A stretch of 64,000 bases of DNA from Thiohalocapsa sp. (GTDB taxonomy: Bacteria > Pseudomonadota > Gammaproteobacteria > Chromatiales > Chromatiaceae): the NCBI GenBank assembly GCA_028277725.1, contig JANQFX010000079.1, positions 26,030 through 90,029 on the forward strand. Direction: 5' to 3'. The notes under the pieces were generated by a model. The model was given only the letters and a program-made list of their open reading frames with translations. It searched no databases and was not told the origin of the DNA. Both the position numbers and the translations under genes were made by a program. This document shows, piece by piece, positions 19,053 to 26,821 of this stretch; the first letter of the stretch is position 1, and every line of letters begins with the position of its first letter.

Positions 19053-19620
19053 CTGACGCAATCACCAGGATTTGCTGGCGAAGCAGCAGGGGATAGGCCC
19101 AGAGTGGATAGCGCGGCTTATTGCCTTGATAGAAGAGCAACCTCTCCACGCGGAACCCGTGGCGTGTCAGCAACTGATGCAGTGTGAAACGATCGTGCCA
19201 CAGCACATGGGTCAGGTTGGGCCTGAGCGCAACCGTCGGCCACTTGGCGTTTGGCGTTGTGATCACGAGGCGCCCGCCAGTGGCTAGATGGCTCCGGATG
19301 TTCTCGAGAAACAAGCCCTGGTTGCTAACGTGTTCGATGACGTCCCCGGCAACGACCACGTCGAATGACCGGCCTAGATCAACGGTCTCCATGTTGGCGC
19401 GCACCACCCGACTGTCCGCGGCATGGTCGAGCCCAGATCTATCGACGCCGAGCAATGTTTGCGCCGTGTCCTCGGCGCCGGGGAGATCGACACCGATGAG
19501 ACTGCGGCTCTCTGCTGCCAGCGCATCCCACAGACAATAGACATCGGATTGTCCTACGCTGCCGATGTCCAGCACGCGTTTGCCACGCACCAGCGGCAGG
19601 ATAATGTCCTCACGTTTCAT
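19039..19620 (-). CDS. SAM-dependent methyltransferase
   Basis: The 193-residue class I methyltransferase has motif I VRGKRVLDIGSVGQSD, an acidic residue at the end of strand 2 (LIGVDLPG), and FDVVVAGDVIEHVSNQGLF (motif IV region). TGGRLVITTPNAKWP follows. It is the last gene of the leftward pilA-linked cluster and its start overlaps the preceding flippase-like gene by 4 bases. Context suggests methylation of a sugar or lipid-linked glycan. The true substrate is unknown. Confidence 0.85.
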   Translation of the reverse strand: MKREDIILPLVRGKRVLDIGSVGQSDVYCLWDALAAESRSLIGVDLPGAEDTAQTLLGVDRSGLDHAADSRVVRANMETVDLGRSFDVVVAGDVIEHVSNQGLFLENIRSHLATGGRLVITTPNAKWPTVALRPNLTHVLWHDRFTLHQLLTRHGFRVERLLFYQGNKPRYPLWAYPLLLRQQILVIASVTDA

Positions 19621-20555
19621 GGCTGTTGCGCCTCTTTGTTATCGGTCCGGCGCACGTTGGTCATGACGACACACAGCACGCGATACAGGGCAAACGCCGC
19701 GAGGTCCGCCGCGATCAATACCAGGCGAAAGACAAACAGCGAGGCAATGACCGCTGCCGACAAGGAATCGGTTGCGAGATACCCGGCCGTCAGTTCGAAG
19801 ACCCCGATGCCCTGCGGCGCAAAGAACGCCACGAAACCTGCCGACCAGGAAACGAGATAGACGCCAGCGTCCCCGGCCCAGCCGAGCGAGACACCAAGGT
19901 GCGCCAGGAACAGGCTGAACGCCGTGGCATACAAGAGCCAAACCGGCACAAATGCCACAATCCCGATTCCGTAGTTGATTGGATCCGACCGCTGCCCCCG
20001 GTCCATCACGGCGTCAACGACCGGCAGCGCGAGCAGTCCGATAACGCCGGCCGCAGCAAGCAGCAGCGCGAGGTCGCGGCGTGCCTCGAGACTCGCCAAA
20101 CTGAGGCACACGCCACCGATGAGCAGTGCCAGGGCCAGCGCAACACCCATTTCCAGCAGCACAAGTCGCAGGATAGGCCTGGCCTCGATGCCGGCGGCCG
20201 AGAAGTCAAGGGAACGCGACACCGTCTGCCAGATCCCTCCGGGAATGTACCGGGCCGGGAGTCGATTGAAGTGGGTTGCCAGCACCAGCCCGAAAGCCGG
20301 GCGCTCCCCAACCGCGCGGAAGAAGCTGTAGCTCGTGATGGCGATACAGAAATGGCCTAGCCCTACGCAGCAGCAAATCAGCAGCAGCAGTCCGGGCGAG
20401 ATCGCGCGAAAGCCGTCGTGGAAGGCACGATGCTCGCTCACCACGAGCGCGGTGATGCAAAGAAGCGCGAGTGGGGTATAGAAGCTGCGGCTGCGTCGCA
20501 GACCGCGTTTCACGAGCTTCGCAGTCCCGTCGCGCAACGACGCCGGCGCCCTCAT
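19617..20555 (-). CDS. Flippase-like integral membrane protein (LPG synthase TM / AglD family)
   Basis: This 312-residue polytopic protein has about eight predicted membrane helices. The motif ARYIPGGIWQTVSR matches the conserved proline-glycine-tryptophan region of the lysylphosphatidylglycerol-synthase transmembrane family (UPF0104). GFVAFFAPQGIGVFE is another hallmark. Family members move or modify lipid-linked substrates. Between a GT2 and a methyltransferase it may assist translocation of a polyprenyl-linked sugar. Start and stop overlap both neighbours by 4 bases, so the operon is tight. Confidence 0.8.
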   Translation of the reverse strand: MRAPASLRDGTAKLVKRGLRRSRSFYTPLALLCITALVVSEHRAFHDGFRAISPGLLLLICCCVGLGHFCIAITSYSFFRAVGERPAFGLVLATHFNRLPARYIPGGIWQTVSRSLDFSAAGIEARPILRLVLLEMGVALALALLIGGVCLSLASLEARRDLALLLAAAGVIGLLALPVVDAVMDRGQRSDPINYGIGIVAFVPVWLLYATAFSLFLAHLGVSLGWAGDAGVYLVSWSAGFVAFFAPQGIGVFELTAGYLATDSLSAAVIASLFVFRLVLIAADLAAFALYRVLCVVMTNVRRTDNKEAQQP

Positions 20556-21502
20556 CGAAGGTGCTTGTTCTGTTCCTGGTCGAATAACATGGCGAACAGC
20601 AGGAACTGCAACCCGGTGATGGTCAGGAAGGCCGCGAACATCGCACTGGTTCCGGCAATGGGCACAGAAAACAGACGCAGCAGGAATAGATAGATGCCGA
20701 ACAGCAGGCCTGCGGGAAAGAGAACGGACGCAGCCAGGTAGAAGAACAGCAGCGGGTGAAAGTCCCGGATCACGTACTTCTGCACCATCCGGTACCAGAA
20801 CAATCGATTGAGCAGCAGCGCGAGATGCGGAATCATCCGCAGCGGCCGGATGCCCGACTTCTCGCCGATGCCGTAGATTGGGCGGATGGGCACATCCCGC
20901 ACGCGACAGTCGTGAATGTTGAGCCGCACCAGTAGGTCATTGGGTTGACCGTAGCGCTTGTACATCTGATCCCAGTCGATGATCTCCAGGGCTTTCAGGC
21001 CGATCGCCGTATAACCGGACTGGGAATCGGCCACGTGCCAGTAACCCGACGCGATCTTGGTCAACAAGGACAGCATGGCATTCCCGAGATAACGCACGCG
21101 CGGGATCATGTCCCAGGCCTCGCCGCTGAAGAGACGGTTACCCTTGGTGTAGTCGCACTCGCCGCGTGCGACCGGCCCGACGATGGCAGGCAACTCCGCC
21201 GGGTCCATCTGTGCATCGCCGGCCATGACCACCGTGACATCAAAGCGCTCCGCGAGTGCAGCCTTGTAGCCACTCGCGATGGCTCCACCGACGCCCTGGT
21301 TTTCGGCGTGGCGGATCAACACGATGCGTTTTGGCGCCTTGTCTAGGTACTCCTGTACGACATTCGCCGTGTTGTCCGTGCTGTTGTCGTCGACGACGAA
21401 GATGCGGTCGACGTTGTCCGGCATGGTCTCAATGACGCGGCGGATGAGCTCCTGCTCGTTGTAGCAGGGCACGACGACGGCGAGGCGTTGGTCAAGGAAC
21501 AT
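20552..21502 (-). CDS. Glycosyltransferase family 2, dolichyl-phosphate-mannose-synthase-like
   Basis: The product is about 316 residues from ATG 21502. An alternative ATG at 21523 adds seven residues. The GT-A domain opens LAVVVPCYNEQELI, has VVDDNSTDNT, and the metal-binding region VVMAGDAQMDP. The C-terminus has two hydrophobic segments (LLFFYLAASVLFPAGLLFGI and AFLTITGLQFLLFAMLF), as in polyprenyl-phosphate glycosyltransferases with membrane anchors. It probably makes a polyprenyl-phosphate-linked monosaccharide for the GT-C protein encoded just upstream, whose 3' end overlaps this gene. The sugar is unknown. Confidence 0.88.
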   Translation of the reverse strand: MFLDQRLAVVVPCYNEQELIRRVIETMPDNVDRIFVVDDNSTDNTANVVQEYLDKAPKRIVLIRHAENQGVGGAIASGYKAALAERFDVTVVMAGDAQMDPAELPAIVGPVARGECDYTKGNRLFSGEAWDMIPRVRYLGNAMLSLLTKIASGYWHVADSQSGYTAIGLKALEIIDWDQMYKRYGQPNDLLVRLNIHDCRVRDVPIRPIYGIGEKSGIRPLRMIPHLALLLNRLFWYRMVQKYVIRDFHPLLFFYLAASVLFPAGLLFGIYLFLLRLFSVPIAGTSAMFAAFLTITGLQFLLFAMLFDQEQNKHLR

Positions 21503-23456
21503 CAGTCCGATCCGGAGAGCCATCGCTGGAAGGGCGCTTGGCCAGAGTTTGAAGTTGCTCAATCGCCTCGCGCATCTGGGCGATCCTCTCACCGCGTAGA
21601 AGGGCCTGCCCACGCGACAAGCTTGGTGCAGACTCGGCTTTCGCCAAGTACTCGTCCACGTACTCGAACAGGCCTGCCGTTGCGTGGTCCCAAGCCTGCT
21701 CCAGCGGAATCTCATAGTTCGGCCAAACTTCGAATACCTGGTCAAGCGTATCCTGTAGGGCTCCGAAAGCACCCTGCGCGCGGAGGACCCGGGCTTTGGC
21801 GACGAGGAGATTGGCTTTGTGTATTGCGACGCCGGTGTAGCGCGGATTGGCAAGCATCAGATCGGCAATTGCGATCCTCTCCTCCGGCGCCAGGTCGCAG
21901 ATACTGCGGGCTTCATCGTTAGTGAGCCAGATCAACAGTTCCACCGCGGTGCTATTGAACCGCGCAGCGGGGATTGCGTCCTTGAGCGCGTTAAGAAGAC
22001 GGTCGTCGCTGGGGTCCGCCTGGGTCATGCAGCGCTCTGCGATCAGACGGAACAAGCGATAACCGAGTTGCTCCGGTGCGGCATCGCTGGCGGACTCGAT
22101 TTGCTGGATCAGCGCCGTGACATTGCGCTGCTCCGAGAAATACTGAAAAGCCATGATGTTGGCGCGGGGAGAGCGCGGGTGCTCCGCAGACCAGATGGTC
22201 GCCAGGCGTTGATGCGAGCCCCAGACCTGAGCAGTCAGCAGGGAAAGCACTAGCAGCAAGACGAACAGAGCGCCCGTGGCGAAACCGACGATGCGTTGTG
22301 CCTGCGCCTGCCGAGTGACCAGGAAGCCACCGATGGCCACGTAAATGCCGAGCATCGGCAGGTAATTGCGGTGCTCGAAGTAGAGTTCCAGGCACAGTAC
22401 GCTGGACTCCAGCGCATGGCCGAGCACGAACCACAGTATGGCGAAGCTGAACAGAGGCCAGGTTCGGCGTCGGATTAGGGCGAGGCCCACCAGAACCGCG
22501 AGCACCAGCAGCGAAACGGCAGTGGAGGCTGGCTCCCAGAGTCCGCGGGATGGGATGTAGTCGTCGTGGAAGGGGCCGTATTGCGACAGCCTGGGGGCCA
22601 GAACGCCCTGGAGGTATTCCACCAAGATGCGGGCCTGGGTCAGTACGCGCTCAGACGGCGTGAAGTCCCGGGCCGTATAGGCCTCGGTCATGGTTGGGTG
22701 CCACACGCTCGCGACATAGCCTATGGTGGCGAGGACTGGCAAGGCGATAAAGACCACAAACCAGACCGGCCAATAGCTTGGGCGCGGCGGGTTGGTGTCC
22801 GAGAATAGCGTCGCCTCGATGACCAGCACATAGAGCACGGTAATGAGCGCGATCTCCTTGCTGATCAGGCCGAGCAATAGCGCGGTGCCGAAACCGAAGG
22901 TTAGCAACCCGAAGCCAAGTCGAGGCCGCGTCGGTGCGACCCGACGACCCTGTACATAGGCCAGTAGCGCAAGGAGGGAGAACAGTGCCCCCAGCAGCGT
23001 CATGCGCTGGATAACCATCATCACCGGGCCCAACTGCATCGGGTTGACGGACCAGAGCGCCATGGCAATCAGCGCGGCCCAATCGGCGCGTTGGCCGGCA
23101 AAGGGTCCGCCTGTGGTGCGCAGCAGCAGGCGTACGAAAGCGAACACCAACACGGCGTTCAGCAGATGCAGTAGAAGGTTCGTCGTCTTGAATCGGGCTG
23201 GGTCCGTCGGCCAGCCGTTGTCGTCAAGGAGCAGGCTGAGGTAGGCGAGGGAGCGACCGCTGCCGCCGTGGGTTGGCAGCGTGAGTGTCAGGACCTCAGG
23301 CCAAGTGTCGACCATGCCATCGGTGCCCGCGAGTTTCGGCAGGTGGGCAAGATCGTCGAAGAACCAGGGGCCGGACAACCCCGGGGAAAACAGCAGGCCC
23401 ACCAACGCTAGCACGGTGGGCAGAAACACCGCAACTTTGACTTCGGCTCTCGTCAT
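21492..23456 (-). CDS. GT-C type membrane glycosyltransferase with soluble C-terminal domain (TMTC/PMT-like)
   Basis: The 654-residue protein has about 10-12 membrane helices followed by a ~230-residue helical, TPR-like periplasmic domain. The first loop contains WFFDDLAHLP, an acidic pair in the position of the PMT/TMTC catalytic motif. Other family marks are RFKTTNLLLHLLNAVLVF, NPMQLGPVMMVIQRMTLL and ELYFEHRNYLPMLGIYVA. GT-C enzymes transfer sugars from polyprenyl-phosphate donors to proteins. Placed immediately downstream of pilA and upstream of a GT2, it is a good candidate pilin O-glycosyltransferase. That role is inference. Its ATG follows directly after the pilA terminator hairpin. Confidence 0.75.
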   Translation of the reverse strand: MTRAEVKVAVFLPTVLALVGLLFSPGLSGPWFFDDLAHLPKLAGTDGMVDTWPEVLTLTLPTHGGSGRSLAYLSLLLDDNGWPTDPARFKTTNLLLHLLNAVLVFAFVRLLLRTTGGPFAGQRADWAALIAMALWSVNPMQLGPVMMVIQRMTLLGALFSLLALLAYVQGRRVAPTRPRLGFGLLTFGFGTALLLGLISKEIALITVLYVLVIEATLFSDTNPPRPSYWPVWFVVFIALPVLATIGYVASVWHPTMTEAYTARDFTPSERVLTQARILVEYLQGVLAPRLSQYGPFHDDYIPSRGLWEPASTAVSLLVLAVLVGLALIRRRTWPLFSFAILWFVLGHALESSVLCLELYFEHRNYLPMLGIYVAIGGFLVTRQAQAQRIVGFATGALFVLLLVLSLLTAQVWGSHQRLATIWSAEHPRSPRANIMAFQYFSEQRNVTALIQQIESASDAAPEQLGYRLFRLIAERCMTQADPSDDRLLNALKDAIPAARFNSTAVELLIWLTNDEARSICDLAPEERIAIADLMLANPRYTGVAIHKANLLVAKARVLRAQGAFGALQDTLDQVFEVWPNYEIPLEQAWDHATAGLFEYVDEYLAKAESAPSLSRGQALLRGERIAQMREAIEQLQTLAKRPSSDGSPDRTDVP

Positions 23457-23488
23457 AAAGAAACAGCCCCAAGGCGCACCTCGGGGCT
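23457..23488 (-). terminator. Intrinsic terminator between pilA and the glycosyltransferase operon
   Basis: On the minus strand AGCCCCGAGG and CCTTGGGGCT form a stem with a 4-base loop, followed by GTTTCTTT and then directly the ATG of the GT-C gene. It should end most pilA transcripts and let a fraction read through, lowering expression of the downstream genes. Confidence 0.7.
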
Positions 23489-23543
23489 TGCTCGGCGGGT
23501 AGGGTGAGTTCGGAGCGCCAGGAACCCGGCTAGCTCCGAAGCC

Positions 23544-23960
23544 TTAGCGACAGTTGGCGGGACGCTTGGCAGCTGCCACATCGCCTCCGGAGCAGGTCCA
23601 TGCGATGACGTTGCCCGTGGCCGTGCGACCCTGGAAAACGATGTTGGAGTTCGCGGTCACGCCGGCGGCCGCAGCGTAGGACACCGTGATGGTGCTACCT
23701 CCGATGGTTATGCCGGAGACCAACGCGGTGACAGGTGAAGAGTATCCCACGCTGGCACCGGCAGCGGGCCACCGATTACGGTCAATCCGAAATTCGGCTG
23801 CCATCGTTTTTGGCGCGGCGGCAAGGGTGATGCCTTCGGTGATCTTCGCGCGAGTGGTGTAGTCCAAATAGGACGGAATGGCGATGGCGGCCAAGATCCC
23901 GATAATCGCAACGACGATCATCAGCTCGATGAGGGTGAAGCCGGATTGTTGTCTCTTCAT
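23544..23960 (-). CDS. pilA: Type IV major pilin (type IVa)
   Basis: The 138-residue prepilin starts MKRQQSG followed by [20 protein letters not shown]. PilD cleavage falls between Gly7 and Phe8, and the required Glu at mature position 5 is present. The C-terminal half is Ala/Thr/Ser/Val-rich, and two cysteines near the end (WTCSGG and PANC) can form the D-region disulfide. A longer upstream frame is not part of the protein. Expression is probably sigma-54 dependent (see 24098-24113). It is followed by a terminator and a putative glycosylation cluster. Confidence 0.95.
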   Translation of the reverse strand: MKRQQSGFTLIELMIVVAIIGILAAIAIPSYLDYTTRAKITEGITLAAAPKTMAAEFRIDRNRWPAAGASVGYSSPVTALVSGITIGGSTITVSYAAAAGVTANSNIVFQGRTATGNVIAWTCSGGDVAAAKRPANCR

Positions 23961-24097
23961 GGTGATCTCTGTCAGGGCGGGTGGATGGACGCGTGCTGAA
24001 CGGCGGGCGGGGTGGAGGGCTTGCCGCCCTGGGCCCCGCCGTGTCACGGGCGGCGAGAGCAGACGCTGGCGCGCCCATGATCTCTCTTCAAGAAGAA

Positions 24098-24113
24098 AGC
24101 AAGTTCTTTGCCA
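24098..24113 (-). promoter_or_regulatory. Sigma-54 (-24/-12) promoter of pilA
   Basis: On the minus strand the sequence TGGCAAAGAACTTGCT has the invariant GG and GC with 12-bp periodicity, close to consensus TGGCAC-N5-TTGCW. It lies about 140 bases upstream of the pilA ATG. Pseudomonas pilA is transcribed by RpoN under PilS/PilR control, so the same control is likely here. Confidence 0.75.
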
Positions 24114-24240
24114 GGACCGACGCAGTTTTTCGTGTCGCATCAAGCGGCTGATTTCCTGGCGCGTCACAGCGCGTGTGTGATCGAGTTCGCGGTTTTCCGC
24201 AATGGCGAACCGGGAATCACGCTACTCAAAACGGCAGAAA

Positions 24241-24257
24241 GTGACAATTCTTGTCAC
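24241..24257. promoter_or_regulatory. Candidate PilR-type activator site
   Basis: GTGACAATTCTTGTCAC is an inverted repeat with a TGTC half-site on each strand. It lies about 130 bases upstream of the pilA -24 element, a normal distance for a sigma-54 enhancer. PilR sites in Pseudomonas contain TGTC cores. The assignment is inferred. Confidence 0.45.
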
Positions 24258-24382
24258 ATTGGTACGGCACCCCGATCGGCGCGCTGCTGTGGCGGCAGCG
24301 GGCTCTAGCCGCGCAGTGCCGTTGGCGTTGGCGTTGGTGGGCCGGTGTGCCTGGCGGAGGGGTAGAAGTCCAGGGGCGACGA

Positions 24383-24814
24383 TCAGGGGACGATGAGCAG
24401 ATCGGCGAGCTTGAAGACGGCGCCGAGGACGGCGAGGCCCCCCAGCAGCCAGCGGGTCTGTGCCGCCATGGCCTTGTGCAGGTTGACCTCGACCTCGCTG
24501 ATGCGGACTTCGACCTGGCTGATCTTGAGTTCGACGGCTTTGATCTCTTTCTGCAGGCGGGCTTCGACTTCTTTGATTTCCTTCTGCAAGCGGGCTTCGA
24601 CTTCTTTGATTTCCTTCTGCAGGCGGGCTTCGACTTCTTTGATTTCCTTCTGCAGCCGCAGCTCAGACTCGCGCACATGGCCTTGGGTGGCGAGGTCGTT
24701 GAGGTGTGGAAACCGGGCCTCGAGCGCCTCGAAGGCATCGGCGATGAGGCGCGCGCGTTCCTTGTCGTCCGAGGTCTCGGTGAGTTTGGCGTAGAGGTCG
24801 AGGGCGGCGCTCAT
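24383..24814 (-). CDS. Coiled-coil protein with 11-residue repeats, paralogue of 15076-15591
   Basis: The 143-residue protein has the same plan as its paralogue. An N-terminal cap carries YAKLTETSDDKERARLIADAFEALE. Four nearly identical VEARLQKEIKE units follow, then three 7-residue units (VELKISQ, VEVRISE, VEVNLHK). It ends with a hydrophobic segment, WLLGGLAVLGAVFKLADLLI. At DNA level the 11-residue units are near-perfect 33-base tandem repeats (about 24540-24660), so unit number may vary by slippage. The protein probably forms membrane-anchored oligomers. Function unknown. Confidence 0.75.
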   Translation of the reverse strand: MSAALDLYAKLTETSDDKERARLIADAFEALEARFPHLNDLATQGHVRESELRLQKEIKEVEARLQKEIKEVEARLQKEIKEVEARLQKEIKAVELKISQVEVRISEVEVNLHKAMAAQTRWLLGGLAVLGAVFKLADLLIVP

Positions 24815-24952
24815 GGTTGCGCTCTCCAGGTCTTCGTCACTGGCCCCCGATCATAGCATCCTGTCGATACAGCGGTTTTCTGAGAATCGAGTATGCCGCA
24901 CCCACAGCATTGCAGGTCGTGTAATGGGGGCGTCTTCGCGGGGCGGTTTCGC

Positions 24953-25153
24953 TCACTCCCACGGCTGTTGCAGCCAGTCCTCTAGCTCGTCCAGGTCCGC
25001 TCCGATGGCGCAGCCGCCGGGGAGGACGGGCGCCATGGAATGCGGTTCCACCAATCGATACAGGGGCCGCTCGACCTCGTCGGTGGCGCGGACCAGCCGC
25101 AGGCCCATGCGATGGGCCAGGGTGCAGACACGGTGTTCGTTGACAGCCAGCAT
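24953..25153 (-). CDS. Small conserved-looking hypothetical protein
   Basis: A 66-residue frame starts at an ATG preceded by TTGGAGAAACCAAAG, which holds a GGAG site 9 bases upstream. The protein begins MLAVNEHRVCTLAHRMGLRL and ends DLDELEDWLQQPWE, with a basic first half and an acidic end. Short proteins with this NEHRV...LAHRMGLRL opening seem familiar from related genomes, but I cannot name the family. There is no membrane segment. The upstream region is AT-richer than its surroundings and may hold its promoter. Confidence 0.6.
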   Translation of the reverse strand: MLAVNEHRVCTLAHRMGLRLVRATDEVERPLYRLVEPHSMAPVLPGGCAIGADLDELEDWLQQPWE

Positions 25154-25333
25154 CTTTGGTTTCTCCAATGTTAAGTATTGGCGAGGTATATGTTGCACAT
25201 TGAAAGACCATATTGCAAGCATGGGTTGCCCGAGTGTCGTGCTCGGTGACCGGCCTGGGTAGGGAGGCGTAAACAACGGAATGGGTTGACGATCTACGGC
25301 AACACGCTCCTTGACGAGGAGAAAGCCAGGCAC

Positions 25334-25360
25334 AAAAAAAGGCGCCCGAGGGCGCCTTTC
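25334..25360 (-). terminator. Intrinsic terminator after soxL
   Basis: AAAGGCGCCC/GGGCGCCTTT forms a strong stem, followed on the minus strand by a run of T residues. It lies 27 bases after the stop of the rhodanese gene and ends the leftward soxXAKL transcript. Confidence 0.85.
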
Positions 25361-25386
25361 GTTGGGCTATGGTCGAGGACCTGGGA

Positions 25387-26076
25387 TCAGGGCCTAACGG
25401 TGGTCAGCCCGACGCTGACCCAGTCCTGCATGCCGCCGCGGTACCACTTGAGTTTGTGCGCGGGGTAGCCGAGCTCCGCCAGGGTCTTGAGGTTGGCGGT
25501 GGACTGCGGGCACCAGATGCCGTTGCAGAATAGGATCAGGGTCTTGGCGTCGCTGAAGTCCCAGTTGGATGCCGGGCCCTGGTTGGCGCCGAACTCATCC
25601 GCGAGGATATGGACCAGGCCGTCGGCCTCGCCGGGGGTCTCGAAGGTGCCGGCGGTATCGGTGTTGATCTTGTTCCAGGGGATGTTGACGGCGCCTGGGA
25701 TGGTTCCGCGCATGACCCAGTCCGGGGTGCGCGAGTCGATCAGCAGGATGCTCTCGTCGCCCGCGGACATGCGCTTGAGGTAGCCCAGCACCTCGAGCTC
25801 GCCGACGGTCTCGACGCCCGGAACGGCCTCCATGGGTTGCACGCAGAAGGGCGGACAGCCCCGTTCGGTCTTCTGGAAGGCCTCCGGGAGTTTGGCTTCG
25901 GAGTCGTGGCCGCGTTCGACGACGATGGTGCCACCGTTGTGCTTGACCTCAACGGTCTCGAGCCCAGGGGCAATCATGTTCTCGGCGGTAAGAGCAGCGC
26001 CGGAGGCGAGCAGTGTGAAGGCGCACAGGCTGGCGCGGGCTGCGTGTTTGCGCAGCGGGGTGGGTTCGGTAGTCAT
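25387..26076 (-). CDS. soxL: Periplasmic rhodanese-domain protein (SoxL-like)
   Basis: The 229-residue protein starts at the ATG preceded by GAGGAGACACAGACA. Residues 10-32 are a signal peptide (LCAFTLLASGAALTAE). The rhodanese domain spans about 90-225. The active-site loop holds Cys184 in FCNGIWCPQS, with a second cysteine at 189. Another pair, Cys74 and Cys78 (GCPPFC), lies before the domain. Rhodaneses carry sulfane sulfur as a cysteine persulfide. It is the last gene of the soxXAKL run, as soxL is in A. vinosum. A role in handling sulfane sulfur from Sox intermediates is likely. The gene name rests on context. Confidence 0.82.
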   Translation of the reverse strand: MTTEPTPLRKHAARASLCAFTLLASGAALTAENMIAPGLETVEVKHNGGTIVVERGHDSEAKLPEAFQKTERGCPPFCVQPMEAVPGVETVGELEVLGYLKRMSAGDESILLIDSRTPDWVMRGTIPGAVNIPWNKINTDTAGTFETPGEADGLVHILADEFGANQGPASNWDFSDAKTLILFCNGIWCPQSTANLKTLAELGYPAHKLKWYRGGMQDWVSVGLTTVRP

Positions 26077-26135
26077 TGTCTGTGTCTCCTCGGGCGGGCG
26101 AAAAGGTAGGCTCGGCGGCGTCGGCGTGGGCGTCG

Positions 26136-26711
26136 TCACTTCTCGACGGCGGCCCGAACGTAGTCCGGGAAGTCTGCTCCCTTCTCTGCCATGGCCTGCT
26201 CGTAGCCGCGATCGGCCTGGAACTTGGCGGCGCTCGCCGCCTCGATGGCCTTATCGAACTCACCGGCGCCCGCGAGTGTCTGTGCGGTCTTGATCATCTT
26301 CGCAGTGTCGCGCCACTCGCCGCCGACGGATGCGGCCTTCTTGCGCGCTTCCTCGGCGGCCGCGATCAGTGCCTCCGCCTGCGTGGACTTGTCTTCCTCG
26401 ACGACGGCCTCGCCGGCCTGAACCTGCAACGCGAACTCGGACTGGCGGACGGCCCAATAGGCGAACTTCTTGGCCTTGGTGTATTGCCGCGAGGGCAGTA
26501 GGGACTTGGCCTCCTCGATCATCTCGCCGGCCTGGCTGTCGGCGACTCCGGCGTCGAGGGCTTTCTGGTGGGCGACCTCGGCCTCGGCGATGGCTGCTGC
26601 GGCCTCGTCGCGGCTGGTGGCCCAGGCGCTGGTGGCGGGGACGGCGACCAGCAGTAGGATCAGAATCAAGTCTGTGGAGCGCTTGGGAAGCGTCATGCGG
26701 GCAGACATCAT
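26136..26711 (-). CDS. soxK: SoxXA-binding protein SoxK
   Basis: The 191-residue protein starts at tandem ATGs (26711, 26708) after a GAGGAG site. It has a signal peptide ending near SAWA. The mature part is alanine-rich and helical, with two similar halves (EAAAAIAEAEVAHQKALDAG and EALIAAAEEARKKAASVGGE). Both halves carry AKKFAYWA-type or KAIEAASAAKFQ-type helices. This suggests duplication of a ~80-residue unit. SoxK (SAXB) stabilises or stimulates SoxXA in purple and chemolithotrophic sulfur oxidisers. Family members I know are shorter (~100 residues), so the double length is unusual. It lies between soxA and soxL. Confidence 0.78.
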   Translation of the reverse strand: MMSARMTLPKRSTDLILILLLVAVPATSAWATSRDEAAAAIAEAEVAHQKALDAGVADSQAGEMIEEAKSLLPSRQYTKAKKFAYWAVRQSEFALQVQAGEAVVEEDKSTQAEALIAAAEEARKKAASVGGEWRDTAKMIKTAQTLAGAGEFDKAIEAASAAKFQADRGYEQAMAEKGADFPDYVRAAVEK

Positions 26712-26821
26712 GTGGGGGGAACTCCTCTCGTGCAGTTGAACGCGACCGTGCCGGTGAGCCGTGGCCGGGCCCTCGTGCGAGGGCCGGATGTGGGCCGGCG
26801 CGGCGCCCCTTTGGCGGGCTG

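Noticed and set aside
24540..24660. CRISPR-like array of ~33-bp repeats
   Set aside because: The 33-bp units are contiguous without spacers and encode 11-residue coiled-coil repeats.
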